Of a DNA stretch of 64,000 bases, positions 43,535 through 54,615 are shown piece by piece. Position 1 is the first letter of the stretch, and each line of letters begins with the position of its first letter. Source of the stretch: Actinoplanes sp. L3-i22 (GTDB taxonomy: Bacteria > Actinomycetota > Actinomycetes > Mycobacteriales > Micromonosporaceae); NCBI RefSeq assembly GCF_019704555.1, contig NZ_AP024745.1, positions 1,980,001 through 2,044,000 of the forward strand, read 5' to 3'. A program made the translations under genes and the position numbers. The notes below the pieces were generated by a model that was given only the letters and a program-made list of their open reading frames with translations, was not told the origin of the DNA and did no database searches.

Positions 43535-43867
43535 GGGGCCGCCCGCGGCCCGGCCCGCGTCCGATCCCGACCCTGGCCTCCCGGATCACCGGATGCCGCC
43601 GCCCACGCGACACCCGCCCAGCGGGCCGCTGAGTTGCCGCCGCCGGCACAGCGTCTGCTCGGCTGGGTGGGCGGCTTGCTCCGGCTCGCTCGGCAGCGCG
43701 AGGCGTTGTCGGTGCCGGCGTGGGCGCTGCCCGGCTGGGCGGTGAGTGGCCGGGGCCCGTGGGGCATCGGCTCAGCGGGCGGCTGAGCTGACGACGCCCG
43801 CTCGGCGGATCGCTGAGCGGGCGGTGACGTGGTGCGCGGCCGCCGGGCGAGGGCGGCCGCGACCGGG
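43535..43867. other. 333-base gene-free spacer with hairpins
   Basis: This lies between the convergent RIO and DUF2630 genes. It holds a hairpin GCTCAG-7-CTGAGC at 43770-43788 and an 8-bp stem GCCCGCTC/GAGCGGGC at 43796-43822 that may end the DUF2630 transcript. The remainder is GCCGC-rich without coding signal. Confidence 0.5.
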
Positions 43868-44113
43868 TCACTGCAGGTAGTTCTCGACCTCGCTGACGCT
43901 GTGGGCCTGCTCGGTGTCGGGGTTGTTGCCGAACTCACGGGCGGCCCGGCGGCGGCGGAGCAGGTCCCAGCACTGGTCGAGGGACTCCTCGACGTCCTTG
44001 AGGCGGGCGTGCTCCTCGGTGGAGGAGATCGAGCCCTGGCTCAGCTGCTGCCGCAGCTGGTGCTCCTCTTCGACCAGGCCGTGAATGCGGGTCAGCACAC
44101 TGTTGTCATCCAT
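43868..44113 (-). CDS. DUF2630 family protein
   Basis: The 81-residue protein is a predicted helical hairpin: IHGLVEEEHQLRQQLSQGSISSTEEHARL then VEESLDQCWDLLRRRRAARE and a short tail. Its length and pattern match the actinobacterial DUF2630 family, of unknown function. The heptad-like Leu/Glu spacing suggests a coiled coil or oligomer. Confidence 0.9.
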   Translation of the reverse strand: MDDNSVLTRIHGLVEEEHQLRQQLSQGSISSTEEHARLKDVEESLDQCWDLLRRRRAAREFGNNPDTEQAHSVSEVENYLQ

Positions 44114-44517
44114 CCCCGAAGCCTATTCACCTCGGCGGCGAACGCGGAGGACCCCCACACGTGTCCGATGTCGCACTGACCCGCTCCGGGCCGGCCGCGC
44201 GTGGCCGGTCGGCGCCCGATGAGGCGTGATCGGGCCCGGCCGCCGCCCGATGGCGCGTGACTGAGGCCGGCCGGCGAACGACGGTGCGTGGCTCCGAGGG
44301 GGCCGCGCATCACGGTGCGTGGCTCGGAGGGGGCGGGGCGTGACGGTGCGTGGCTCCGTTGAGGCGGGCGTGGCGATTCGGGGGATTTGGTGGGGGCGGG
44401 GTGGTTTGGGGCTGCCCGCGAACGGCGACCGTCTATGCGCGGATCGGCGACCCCCGCCGGGCGAGTCAGCGGAATTTGATCAGTGTCTCTAGATTCATCG
44501 ACGTGGCTACGGGATGG
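44114..44517. other. 404-base gene-free stretch with a 31-bp triplication
   Basis: The words ACGGTGCGTGGCTC at 44281, 44312 and 44343 mark three tandem copies of a 31-bp unit. The last 60 bases are AT-richer and probably hold the promoter of the TPR gene. No coding frame is supported before 44503. Confidence 0.6.
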
Positions 44518-45297
44518 ATGCGGCGGCTGAGACAGGTGACCGGGGACGGTGCCGGCCCGGCTCAGCGGGCGCTGGCCTCGCTCGGTGCGGCGCGGCGGGC
44601 GCACGACGCGGGTGATCCGGCGACCGCGGTGCGGCTCAGCGGGGAGGCGGTGACCCGGTTGCGGGCGCTCGTCGGGTCCGGGGCGCGGGTGGCCGAGCCG
44701 TCGCTGTGCCGGGCCCTGCTCGATCAGTCCGGGTATCTCCAGGAGCGGTCGGCGTACGACGAGGCGGTGGCGGCTGCCGAGGAGGCGGTGACGCTGGCCC
44801 GGGCCGAGCCGGGGCGGGCGCCGATGCTGGTGGTCGCACTGACCGCGCTGGCCGTGCGGCTGGTGGGCGCCGGGCGGGTGGCGGACGGGGCGGAGGCGGC
44901 CCGGGAGGCGTTGACGATCGGGGACGTCCGGCCGGATCCGGAGCCGGCCCGGCTGGCGACCGGCCTGGCCGGGGCTCTCGGCCGGGCGGGATGGCACGAC
45001 GAGGCGCTGGTGCAGAGCGAGCGGGCGGTCGGCATGTGGCGTGCGCTGGGCGGCGGGGCGGGGTATCCGCTCGGGCAGGCGTTCAGTGATCACGCCGGGC
45101 TGCTGTACTCGGCGGGGCGCTGGGCGGACGCGATCGAGTACAGCGCCGAGGCCGTGGCGTACTGGGGTGGCCGGCCCGCGGAGCAGCCGGATCGGCTGGC
45201 GCTCGCGCTGACCAACCACGCGATCATGCTGGGCCGGGTCGGCCGGGACGAGGAGGCGCTGGCCGCCGCGGCCGCCGCCGAGGCACTGCGCGGTTGA
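44518..45297 (+). CDS. Tetratricopeptide-repeat protein
   Basis: The 259-residue protein is all-helical and Ala/Arg-rich, with about five TPR-like units (for example LLDQSGYLQERSAYDEAVAAAEEAV and LGRAGWHDEALVQSERAV). Such proteins hold partners together; the partner here is unknown. The start is uncertain, because GTG 44503 and ATG 44518 are both in frame and neither has a good ribosome-binding site. The stop is directly followed by repeat element D. Confidence 0.78.
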   Translation: MRRLRQVTGDGAGPAQRALASLGAARRAHDAGDPATAVRLSGEAVTRLRALVGSGARVAEPSLCRALLDQSGYLQERSAYDEAVAAAEEAVTLARAEPGRAPMLVVALTALAVRLVGAGRVADGAEAAREALTIGDVRPDPEPARLATGLAGALGRAGWHDEALVQSERAVGMWRALGGGAGYPLGQAFSDHAGLLYSAGRWADAIEYSAEAVAYWGGRPAEQPDRLALALTNHAIMLGRVGRDEEALAAAAAAEALRG

Positions 45298-45452
45298 CTT
45301 TGATCTTCGGGTTGAACCGCAACCACCCGCGGACGTCGCCCTGGAGGGCCTCGCGTTCTGGGCGCCCCGCGCCCTGCGAGGCCCGGAAGGGTCCCCGCGG
45401 GAGCGACGATCAGTTATCGGCCGCAGCCGAGGCAAAAAAGATCTTGAAGTTT
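45298..45452 (-). repeat. Dispersed structured element, copy D
   Basis: A near-consensus reverse copy fills most of the space between the convergent TPR and acnA genes. The stem 45346-45354/45376-45384 (GGGCCTCGC/GCGAGGCCC) is perfect, and the element ends carry complementary GATCTT/AAGATC. Confidence 0.87.
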
Positions 45453-45514
45453 GGTCTGGAAATGCGGAACGCCCCGCTTCCTTGGGGGAAGCGGGGCGCC
45501 GGTGCGGTGCAGCG

Positions 45515-48301
<2,787 letters not shown>

Positions 48302-48351
48302 ACCCAGCGACTGGAAGTCAAGTCTTTCGCACCGAAAGGGCGACCTTCGGG

Positions 48352-48368
48352 TTAGGTTTGCCTAACTC
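48352..48368. promoter_or_regulatory. IdeR/DtxR-type iron box in front of acnA
   Basis: TTAGGTTTGCCTAACTC matches 14 of the first 17 bases of the iron-box consensus and has a perfect TTAGG-4-CCTAA dyad. It lies about 50 bases upstream of the acnA start. Iron-loaded IdeR would bind here. Confidence 0.65.
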
Positions 48369-48391
48369 TCGGCTGTGCCGTATCAGCTAAA

Positions 48392-48411
48392 CCGTACGTC
48401 CGTCTTGCTAG
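48392..48411 (+). promoter_or_regulatory. Candidate AcnR operator in front of acnA
   Basis: CCGTACGTCCGT followed by CTTGCTAG matches the site before the TetR gene at 17 of 20 positions. It lies 91 bases upstream of the acnA start and just beyond the iron box. Confidence 0.65.
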
Positions 48412-48508
48412 CCATCGCAAGGCGGGGTGCACGTCCTGATCCTCGCAGCCGGGCCGGGTCCACCGGGCACGGGTTTGCGTTCGTCGATATCCGGGCACGT
48501 TCGCGCGC

Positions 48509-48898
48509 ATGACGACCCAGGCGGATCTGGATCAGCTCACCGACTTCTTCGGCCGGTACGGGGCCGCGCTCACCACCGGCGACATCGCCGTCATCGCGGG
48601 CTGCCACGCGCTGCCCGGGATGGTGGTGGCCGACTCGTACAGCTTCACGTTCAGCTCACCGGCCGCGGTGGCGCTGTCGTTTCTGGGCGCCGCTCCCACG
48701 TATCGGGATCAGCGGATCGTCGCGGCCCACGCGCAACTGCACGACGTGCAGCGGGTCTCGACCGCCCTGTCACTGGTCGAGGTCGAGTGGGAATACCTGG
48801 ACAGCGGTGGTGGAGCGGTGTCCGGCGAGCGCTACCGGTACCTGATCCGGACCGGCGCGGACGGGCCGCTGATCACCACGGTGATCGCTTCCCGCTGA
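48509..48898 (+). CDS. NTF2-like small protein
   Basis: The 129-residue protein shows the SnoaL/NTF2 pattern: helix LDQLTDFFGRYGAALTTGDIAVIAGCHALP, then YSFTFSSPAAVALSFLG and several strands (VEVEWEYLDSGG, YRYLIRTGADG). No catalytic residues can be assigned. It lies just before the pullulanase gene and may be co-transcribed with it. Function unknown. Confidence 0.78.
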   Translation: MTTQADLDQLTDFFGRYGAALTTGDIAVIAGCHALPGMVVADSYSFTFSSPAAVALSFLGAAPTYRDQRIVAAHAQLHDVQRVSTALSLVEVEWEYLDSGGGAVSGERYRYLIRTGADGPLITTVIASR

Positions 48899-48923
48899 AA
48901 ACGTCGTATCCCGGTGCGACGAT

Positions 48924-51900
48924 GTGGCGGTGTCGTGGCTGATCGTTCACTACCACCGTCCTGACGGCGACTACTCGGGCTGGTCGCTCCACGCGTGGGG
49001 GGATGTCGCCCCCGGCCAGGAAGTGACCTTCCCCGGTGGGCAGCCGTTCGCCGGGGAAGACGCGGACGGGCGTTTCGCCTGGGTGCGGCTCGCCCCCGGG
49101 GCCACCGAGGCGGGCTTCGTCGTGGTGCACTCCGCCGGCGCCAAAGACGTCGACCTCGACCGGGCCGTTGACGTCCGCACCCAGCGGGAGATCTGGCTGC
49201 GCTCCGGTGACCAGCGGATCCATTCCGCGCCCGGGACGCCGCCTGCGCCGCCTGCGGCGGACGAAGCCGTGATCCACTACCGGCGACCGGGCGGGGACTA
49301 CTCCGGGTGGGGCCTGCACTGCTGGGAGGGCGTTCCGCTCTCGATCAAAACCTATTGGCGTACGCCGTTGGCACCCGCCGGCTTCGACGGGTTCGGCGCG
49401 GTGTTCCGGGTGCCGCTCAAGCCGGACGCCGTCGGCCTGCGGTACGTGCTGCACCACGGTGAGGAGAAGGACCTCCCCGACGACCAGCGCCTCGACCTGA
49501 CCGTCACCCGGGAGGTCTGGCTGGTGGCCGGCGAGGTCGAGCCGATCCGCCCGGAGCTGGGCACCCTCGGCCCGGAGCTGGACCCGGCCCGCTCGCACGC
49601 CGTCTTCCTGGACCGGACGACCATCGCGCTGCCCGAGTGGCTCGCCGCCCGGGCCACCACGTTCGAGCTGCTCAGCGGCAAGACCGCGCTGCCGCTCACG
49701 CCCCGGCCGGGCGGGCTGTTCCAGGCGCAGAGCCGCCGCTTCCCGCACCTGCGGGCGTACCGGGCCTATGCCGTCCGCGACCTGGCCGACGTCGAGCTCG
49801 GCGAGCTGCTGCGCGACCGGCTGCTGATCGAGGGCCGGGTCACCGGCGGCGAGGTGACCGCCCGGACGTCGGTGCAGCTCGCCGGCGTCCTCGACGACCT
49901 GTACCTGGAGGCCGCCGACGCCGACCTGGGCCTGACCCTGGACGTGGACGTCCCGCGGCTCGCGGTCTGGGCGCCGACCGCCCGGGACGTGCGGCTCGAG
50001 CTCTACCGCGACCCGTCGGCGGAGCCGCGCCTGATCCCGATGGACCGGGACGACCTCAACGGCGTGTGGTCGGTTCCGGTCAAGCGCAAGTGGCTCGGGC
50101 GGTACTACCGGTACCGGGTGGAGGTCTGGCAGCCGGCCGCCCAGCGGATCGTGACGACCAGCGTGACGGATCCGTACTCGGTGTCGCTGGCCGCCGACTC
50201 CACCCACAGCCAGCTCGTCGACCTGTTCGGCGACCCGGAGCTGGCCCCGCCCGGCTGGGCCGGGCTGACCAAGCCGGACCCGGTCGCGCCGGCCCGGATG
50301 CAGATCGCCGAGGTCTCGGTCCGGGACTTCTCGATCTTCGACGGCTCGCTGCCGCCCGAGGAACGCGGCACGTTCCTCGGCTTCACCCGGCCCGGCTCGG
50401 ACGGGATGCGGCACCTGCGCTCGCTCGCCGAGGCCGGGCTCACCCACCTGCACCTGCTGCCGGTCAACGACTTCGCGACCGTCCCGGACCACCGCGCCGA
50501 CCAGGCCCGGCCCGCCTGCGACCTGGCCGCCTTCCCGCCGGACTCGCCCGAGCAGCAGCAGGCCGTGACGGCCGTCGCCGACCGGGACGGCTACAACTGG
50601 GGCTACGACCCGTGGCACTGGACGACGCCGGAGGGCAGCTACGCCACCGACCCGGGCGGGACCGCGCGGATCCGGCAGCTGCGCGCCGCGGTGGCCGCGC
50701 TCAACGGGGCCGGGCTGCGGGTGGTGCTGGACGTCGTCTACAACCACACGATGGGCGACGGGCTCGACCGGTTCAGCGTGCTCGACCGGATCGTCCCGGG
50801 CTATTACCACCGGCTGCTCGCCGACGGGAGCACCGCCGAGTCGACCTGCTGCCCGAACACGGCGCCGGAGCACATGATGATGGGCAAGCTCGTCATCGAC
50901 TCGCTGGTGACGTGGGCCAAGGCGTACAAAATCGATGGTTTTCGGTTTGATCTGATGGGTCATCACCCGCGGTCGAACATCCTGGAGGCGCGGCTCGCCC
51001 TCGATCACCGCGTCGACCACGGGCGGGACATCTGCCTCTACGGCGAGGGCTGGAACTTCGGCGAGGTCGCCTACGACGCGCGGTTCGCCCAGGCCACCCA
51101 GGTGAACATGGCCGGCACCGGGATCGGCTCGTTCAACGACCGGATGCGCGACGCGGCCCGTGGCGGCGGCGCGTTCGGCGACGACCCGGGCGTGCCCGGC
51201 TTCGCCACCGGGCTCGGGTCGCGGACCCCCGGGTTCCTGCACGACCTGATCAAAGTCGGACTTGCGGGCGGGCTGGCGACGTATCGGTTCGTCAACCACG
51301 ACGGGGTGGAGCGCAGCGGGGCGCAGGTCGACTACAACGGCTCGCCGTGCGGGTACGCCGCCTCGCCGGACGAGACGGTCAACTACGTCGACGCGCACGA
51401 CAACGAGATCCTGTACGACGCGATGGCGTTCAAACTGCCGGTCACCACCCGTGCGGTCGACCGGGCCCGGATGCAGGTGCTCGCGCTGGCGCTGGTGGTG
51501 CTCGGGCAGGGGGCCGGGTTCGTGGCGCTCGGCAGTGAGCGGCTGCGGTCCAAGTCGCTCGACCGGAACTCGTTCAACTCGGGGGACTGGTTCAACCAGA
51601 TCCGCTGGGACCCGGGGCAGGGCAACGGGTTCGGCGTCGGGCTGCCGCCGCACGCCGACAACGCCGACAAGTGGGACTTCGCCCGGCCGTTGCTGGCCGA
51701 CCCGGCGTTCGTGCCCAGCGCCGAGGTGATCAACCTGGCCGCGTCCCGGTACCGGGAGCTGCTCCGGATCCGCCGCTCGTCCCCGGTCTTCGGGCTGCCC
51801 ACCGCCGAGGAGGTGCAGCGGCGGGTGACGTTCCCGCTCGGCGGGCCCGGCGAGACCCCCGGCGTGATCGTGATGTGCCTGGACGGGACCGGCCTCGACG

Positions 51901-52115
51901 AGCGGTGGCGGCGGCTCGTCGTGGTCTTCAACGCCACCGACGAGCCGACCTGCCAGACCGTGCCGGACGAGGAGGGGCTGCGCCTGCACCCGGAGCTGAC
52001 CGCCTCCGCCGACCCGCTGCTGCGTGGCGCCTCGGCCGTCGACAAGCTCGACGGCGCCGAACTGACCGTCCCCGCCCGGCAGGTCGCGGTGTTCGTGGCC
52101 GACCTCGCCGGATGA
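48924..52115 (+). CDS. pulA: Pullulanase-type alpha-1,6-glucosidase
   Basis: The 1063-residue protein cleaves alpha-1,6 links in pullulan, glycogen or limit dextrin. Two starch-binding PUD/CBM41 repeats open it (VHYHRPDGDYSGWSLHAW near residue 8 and the similar HYRRPGGDYSGWGLHCW near 113). A GH13 core follows: VLDVVYNHT near 600, DGFRFDLMGHH with the nucleophile aspartate near 670, YGEGWNFGE with the acid/base near 706 and VDAHDNE near 822. There is no signal peptide, so it probably acts inside the cell on glycogen. The start is a GTG at 48924 or 48930. Confidence 0.92.
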   Translation: MAVSWLIVHYHRPDGDYSGWSLHAWGDVAPGQEVTFPGGQPFAGEDADGRFAWVRLAPGATEAGFVVVHSAGAKDVDLDRAVDVRTQREIWLRSGDQRIHSAPGTPPAPPAADEAVIHYRRPGGDYSGWGLHCWEGVPLSIKTYWRTPLAPAGFDGFGAVFRVPLKPDAVGLRYVLHHGEEKDLPDDQRLDLTVTREVWLVAGEVEPIRPELGTLGPELDPARSHAVFLDRTTIALPEWLAARATTFELLSGKTALPLTPRPGGLFQAQSRRFPHLRAYRAYAVRDLADVELGELLRDRLLIEGRVTGGEVTARTSVQLAGVLDDLYLEAADADLGLTLDVDVPRLAVWAPTARDVRLELYRDPSAEPRLIPMDRDDLNGVWSVPVKRKWLGRYYRYRVEVWQPAAQRIVTTSVTDPYSVSLAADSTHSQLVDLFGDPELAPPGWAGLTKPDPVAPARMQIAEVSVRDFSIFDGSLPPEERGTFLGFTRPGSDGMRHLRSLAEAGLTHLHLLPVNDFATVPDHRADQARPACDLAAFPPDSPEQQQAVTAVADRDGYNWGYDPWHWTTPEGSYATDPGGTARIRQLRAAVAALNGAGLRVVLDVVYNHTMGDGLDRFSVLDRIVPGYYHRLLADGSTAESTCCPNTAPEHMMMGKLVIDSLVTWAKAYKIDGFRFDLMGHHPRSNILEARLALDHRVDHGRDICLYGEGWNFGEVAYDARFAQATQVNMAGTGIGSFNDRMRDAARGGGAFGDDPGVPGFATGLGSRTPGFLHDLIKVGLAGGLATYRFVNHDGVERSGAQVDYNGSPCGYAASPDETVNYVDAHDNEILYDAMAFKLPVTTRAVDRARMQVLALALVVLGQGAGFVALGSERLRSKSLDRNSFNSGDWFNQIRWDPGQGNGFGVGLPPHADNADKWDFARPLLADPAFVPSAEVINLAASRYRELLRIRRSSPVFGLPTAEEVQRRVTFPLGGPGETPGVIVMCLDGTGLDERWRRLVVVFNATDEPTCQTVPDEEGLRLHPELTASADPLLRGASAVDKLDGAELTVPARQVAVFVADLAG

Positions 52116-53329
52116 TCGACGAAGCCCGCGAGCACATCGCGAACGTCGTCGCGCGCGGCCGGGTCGACTGCCTCACGATCGTCGACGACACCGTGGAGTA
52201 CCTGCACGGCGAGGGCGACCCGGCGGAGATCCGGGCGCTCGCCTGGCAGCTGGCCGGGCCGGCGTTCGAGGCGCACCTGGCCGCCCAGGCGGGCTGGCCG
52301 GAGCGGACCGACAGCGATCGGGTCACCGCCGCGTTCCGGGCGCTCGACGCGGCCGGGATCGTCGCGCGGGAGGAGTTCGCCTGCTGCCGGAACTGCGGGG
52401 TCACCGAGATCCGGGACGAGGCTTCGACCGGGCGGGGGTACGCGTTCTATCACCTGCAGGACGCGGAGGGAGCGGCTCGGGGCGAGGGGCTGCACATCGC
52501 CTTCGGCCCGTTCGCCGGCAGCGCCTCCGCGAGCGAGGAGATCGGCGCGGAGGTCGCGGCCGCACTGCGGGCCGAGGGGCTCGACGTGTCGTGGGACGGT
52601 TCGGCGGGCCGGCGGATCAGCGTGCGGATGGCCTGGGCCCAGCGCCGGCACGGGCGGATGGCGGCGTACCTGACCGAGAGTCCGGCCGCGTCGCCGGTGA
52701 TCGAGGTCGAGGTGATCCGCGGGCGTGCGGTCCCCGGCCTCGGCGGGCCGACGCCGGCGGTCCAGCTCGAACGGCTGGTGCTGCCCTGGCTGCCGGCCGG
52801 GGTGACGGTGCGGCTCACCTCGCCGGGCGAGGCGTCGGCCTCCCCGGGCGGGGTGTCGGCCTCGCCAGGCGGGGCGTCGGCCGAGGTGCATCGGGAGTTC
52901 GACCGGCTGGTCGGCGGGGACGGCCGCCGGGTGTCGAGATTCGCCGCGCTGCGGCTCCTGGACCCGTCGGCCGGGTCGGAGCCGGGCGACGCCGAGCCGG
53001 CGCTGCTGGACGTGACATTTCAGAGCATGCCGAGCGGACCGCGGGAGAGTCAGGCCCGGCCGCTGACCCTGCCGGAGACCCTCGACGTCCTGCGGAGGCT
53101 GCCGACCGGGACGAACTCCTGGCTGGCCGCGGGCAGCCGCTCCGACGAGCTGGTGCAGATGCGCTGGGAGGACGGGCAGCTCTGGCTGGAGACACCGGAC
53201 GTCGCCATCTCGGCCTCGATCGGCAAATACGCGACCCTGGCCGAGGCCGAGCAGGTGCTGACGATTCTGGCCGAGCAGGATCGGGTGGCGATCCGCGAAC
53301 TGCCCGACGTGATCACCAAGCCCTGGTGA
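52112..53329 (+). CDS. Conserved actinobacterial protein, DUF6891-like
   Basis: The 405-residue protein has an N-terminal acidic domain (MIDEAREHIANVVARGR) with a vicinal cysteine group FACCRNCGVTEI near residue 89 and YAFYHLQDAE near 111. A variable linker with SPGG repeats follows near 240-265, and a C-terminal alpha/beta domain contains ELVQMRWEDGQLWLETP near 346. The first part fits the DUF6891 family, which I assign with limited confidence. The cysteine motif may bind metal. The ATG overlaps the pullulanase stop by four bases, so the two are co-translated. Confidence 0.72.
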   Translation: MIDEAREHIANVVARGRVDCLTIVDDTVEYLHGEGDPAEIRALAWQLAGPAFEAHLAAQAGWPERTDSDRVTAAFRALDAAGIVAREEFACCRNCGVTEIRDEASTGRGYAFYHLQDAEGAARGEGLHIAFGPFAGSASASEEIGAEVAAALRAEGLDVSWDGSAGRRISVRMAWAQRRHGRMAAYLTESPAASPVIEVEVIRGRAVPGLGGPTPAVQLERLVLPWLPAGVTVRLTSPGEASASPGGVSASPGGASAEVHREFDRLVGGDGRRVSRFAALRLLDPSAGSEPGDAEPALLDVTFQSMPSGPRESQARPLTLPETLDVLRRLPTGTNSWLAAGSRSDELVQMRWEDGQLWLETPDVAISASIGKYATLAEAEQVLTILAEQDRVAIRELPDVITKPW

Positions 53330-53408
53330 CCGCCGGGCTCGACGCGCTGCGCTAGATTGCGCCGCGTGGCACGCCGGTGGTCGGCGGGCCGTCGAAGCGG
53401 AGGTCGTG

Positions 53409-53930
53409 GTGCGGTTCGAGCGTGCCCTGTGCGCGTTGGCCCTCGTCGGAGCGGTTGCCGGGTGCAGCTCGTCGTCCGACGACGCGAAAATCACCGATCC
53501 GGGCGCGTCGGCCCCGGCGTCGGCCGGAGCCCCGGTCGTGGCCGGGTCCGCGCCGGCCTGGACCGAGCCGGCGTCCTACTCGTTCGTGCTGACCCGGGGC
53601 TGCGACGCGGCCAAGCCGGTCGGCAAGTACCAGGCGACCGTGCAGGGCGGCAAGATCGCCAACTACGGCCGGGTGGGTGGCTCCACCGCCGCGCCGGACC
53701 CGTCGGCGGACGTCGACCTGGGGCCGGTCACCGGGGACGAGGGCGAGGAGATCGAGGTTCCGACGCTGGCGGAACTCGTCGAGATGGCGCAGACGAGCGC
53801 CGAGGACGGCGGTCAGGTCTCCACCGAGTACGACTCGGGCGACGGCCACCCGGTCAAGGTCTCGATCAACGTGACCGGCGAGGCGGACGGCACCGAGTGC
53901 TGGATCGTCTCCGACTACAAGGCCGGCTGA
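53409..53930 (+). CDS. Lipoprotein, DUF6174-like
   Basis: The protein has about 173 residues. The N-terminus is a lipoprotein signal: hydrophobic ALCALALVGAVAGC with lipobox VAGC and the cysteine near residue 19, then a Ser/Asp/Ala-rich linker. The mature domain (YSFVLTRGCDAAKPVGKYQATVQGG near 57 and VPTLAELVEMAQ near 117) matches the DUF6174 pattern of small secreted proteins. Two cysteines in the mature domain may form a disulfide. GTG 53406 or 53409 are both possible starts. Function unknown. Confidence 0.82.
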   Translation: MRFERALCALALVGAVAGCSSSSDDAKITDPGASAPASAGAPVVAGSAPAWTEPASYSFVLTRGCDAAKPVGKYQATVQGGKIANYGRVGGSTAAPDPSADVDLGPVTGDEGEEIEVPTLAELVEMAQTSAEDGGQVSTEYDSGDGHPVKVSINVTGEADGTECWIVSDYKAG

Positions 53931-53971
53931 CCCCGGCCCGTCGGACGCCGGCCGGGCTCGATCAGGCCCGG

Positions 53972-54457
53972 CTACAGGGCGGGATGGTCGAGGAACGCAG
54001 CCAGGAAGAACTCGGCTCCCGCCCCGAACGCGCCGGCCAGCGCGAACCCGATCGCCGCGTCGACCGGCCCCGGCGCGTGCTCGGCGGCCCAGTCGACCCG
54101 CACCTCGCCGGTGTCCGCGATGGTGAAGTCACCGACCGGGAAGCCGTCCCGCAGCAGCCGGCTGCTCTCCGGCGTCCGTGGCCGGTACACGTACTGATGG
54201 CCCTCGTGCTCGGCCACCACCCGGTAGGAGAACCGCGACCACCGCCCGGCCCCCGGCCGCAGCGTGACCGGCAGGTCGTCGACCATCATCCGCAGGTGCA
54301 GCCGGTCCCGCGTGCCGATCGGGACGTGCGGCTGCAGCTTCGGATCATGGACCCGCTCCACGACCGCGGTGTGCCGCCCGGCCCCGGCCCGGACCTCGAC
54401 GGCCACCACGCCGTCGCTCCGCCGGACGTCGACGATGAAGGCGCGGGCATCGGTCAC
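53972..54457 (-). CDS. Conserved protein of unknown function
   Basis: The 161-residue protein is mainly beta strands (VVAVEVRAGAGRHTAVVERV; FSYRVVAEHEGHQYVYRP), with a C-terminal hydrophobic stretch IGFALAGAFGAGAEFFLAAF that is too short and polar to be certain as a membrane segment. No family is recognised. The start is a GTG at 54455-54457. It stands alone between a lipoprotein gene and aminopeptidase P. Confidence 0.6.
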   Translation of the reverse strand: MTDARAFIVDVRRSDGVVAVEVRAGAGRHTAVVERVHDPKLQPHVPIGTRDRLHLRMMVDDLPVTLRPGAGRWSRFSYRVVAEHEGHQYVYRPRTPESSRLLRDGFPVGDFTIADTGEVRVDWAAEHAPGPVDAAIGFALAGAFGAGAEFFLAAFLDHPAL

Positions 54458-54615
54458 GGCGGCTCCCCGTTACGCGAGGTCGGCAGGGTCCGCCAATCCT
54501 CGCATCACCCCGCAAACCCCGCACCCGGACACGAGCCACCCGCAACGCCACGCCGCGCTGTGGCACCGCCCGGTGCCGAGTGCCCACCGGCGCCCGGCAC
54601 CGACACCCGGAACCG

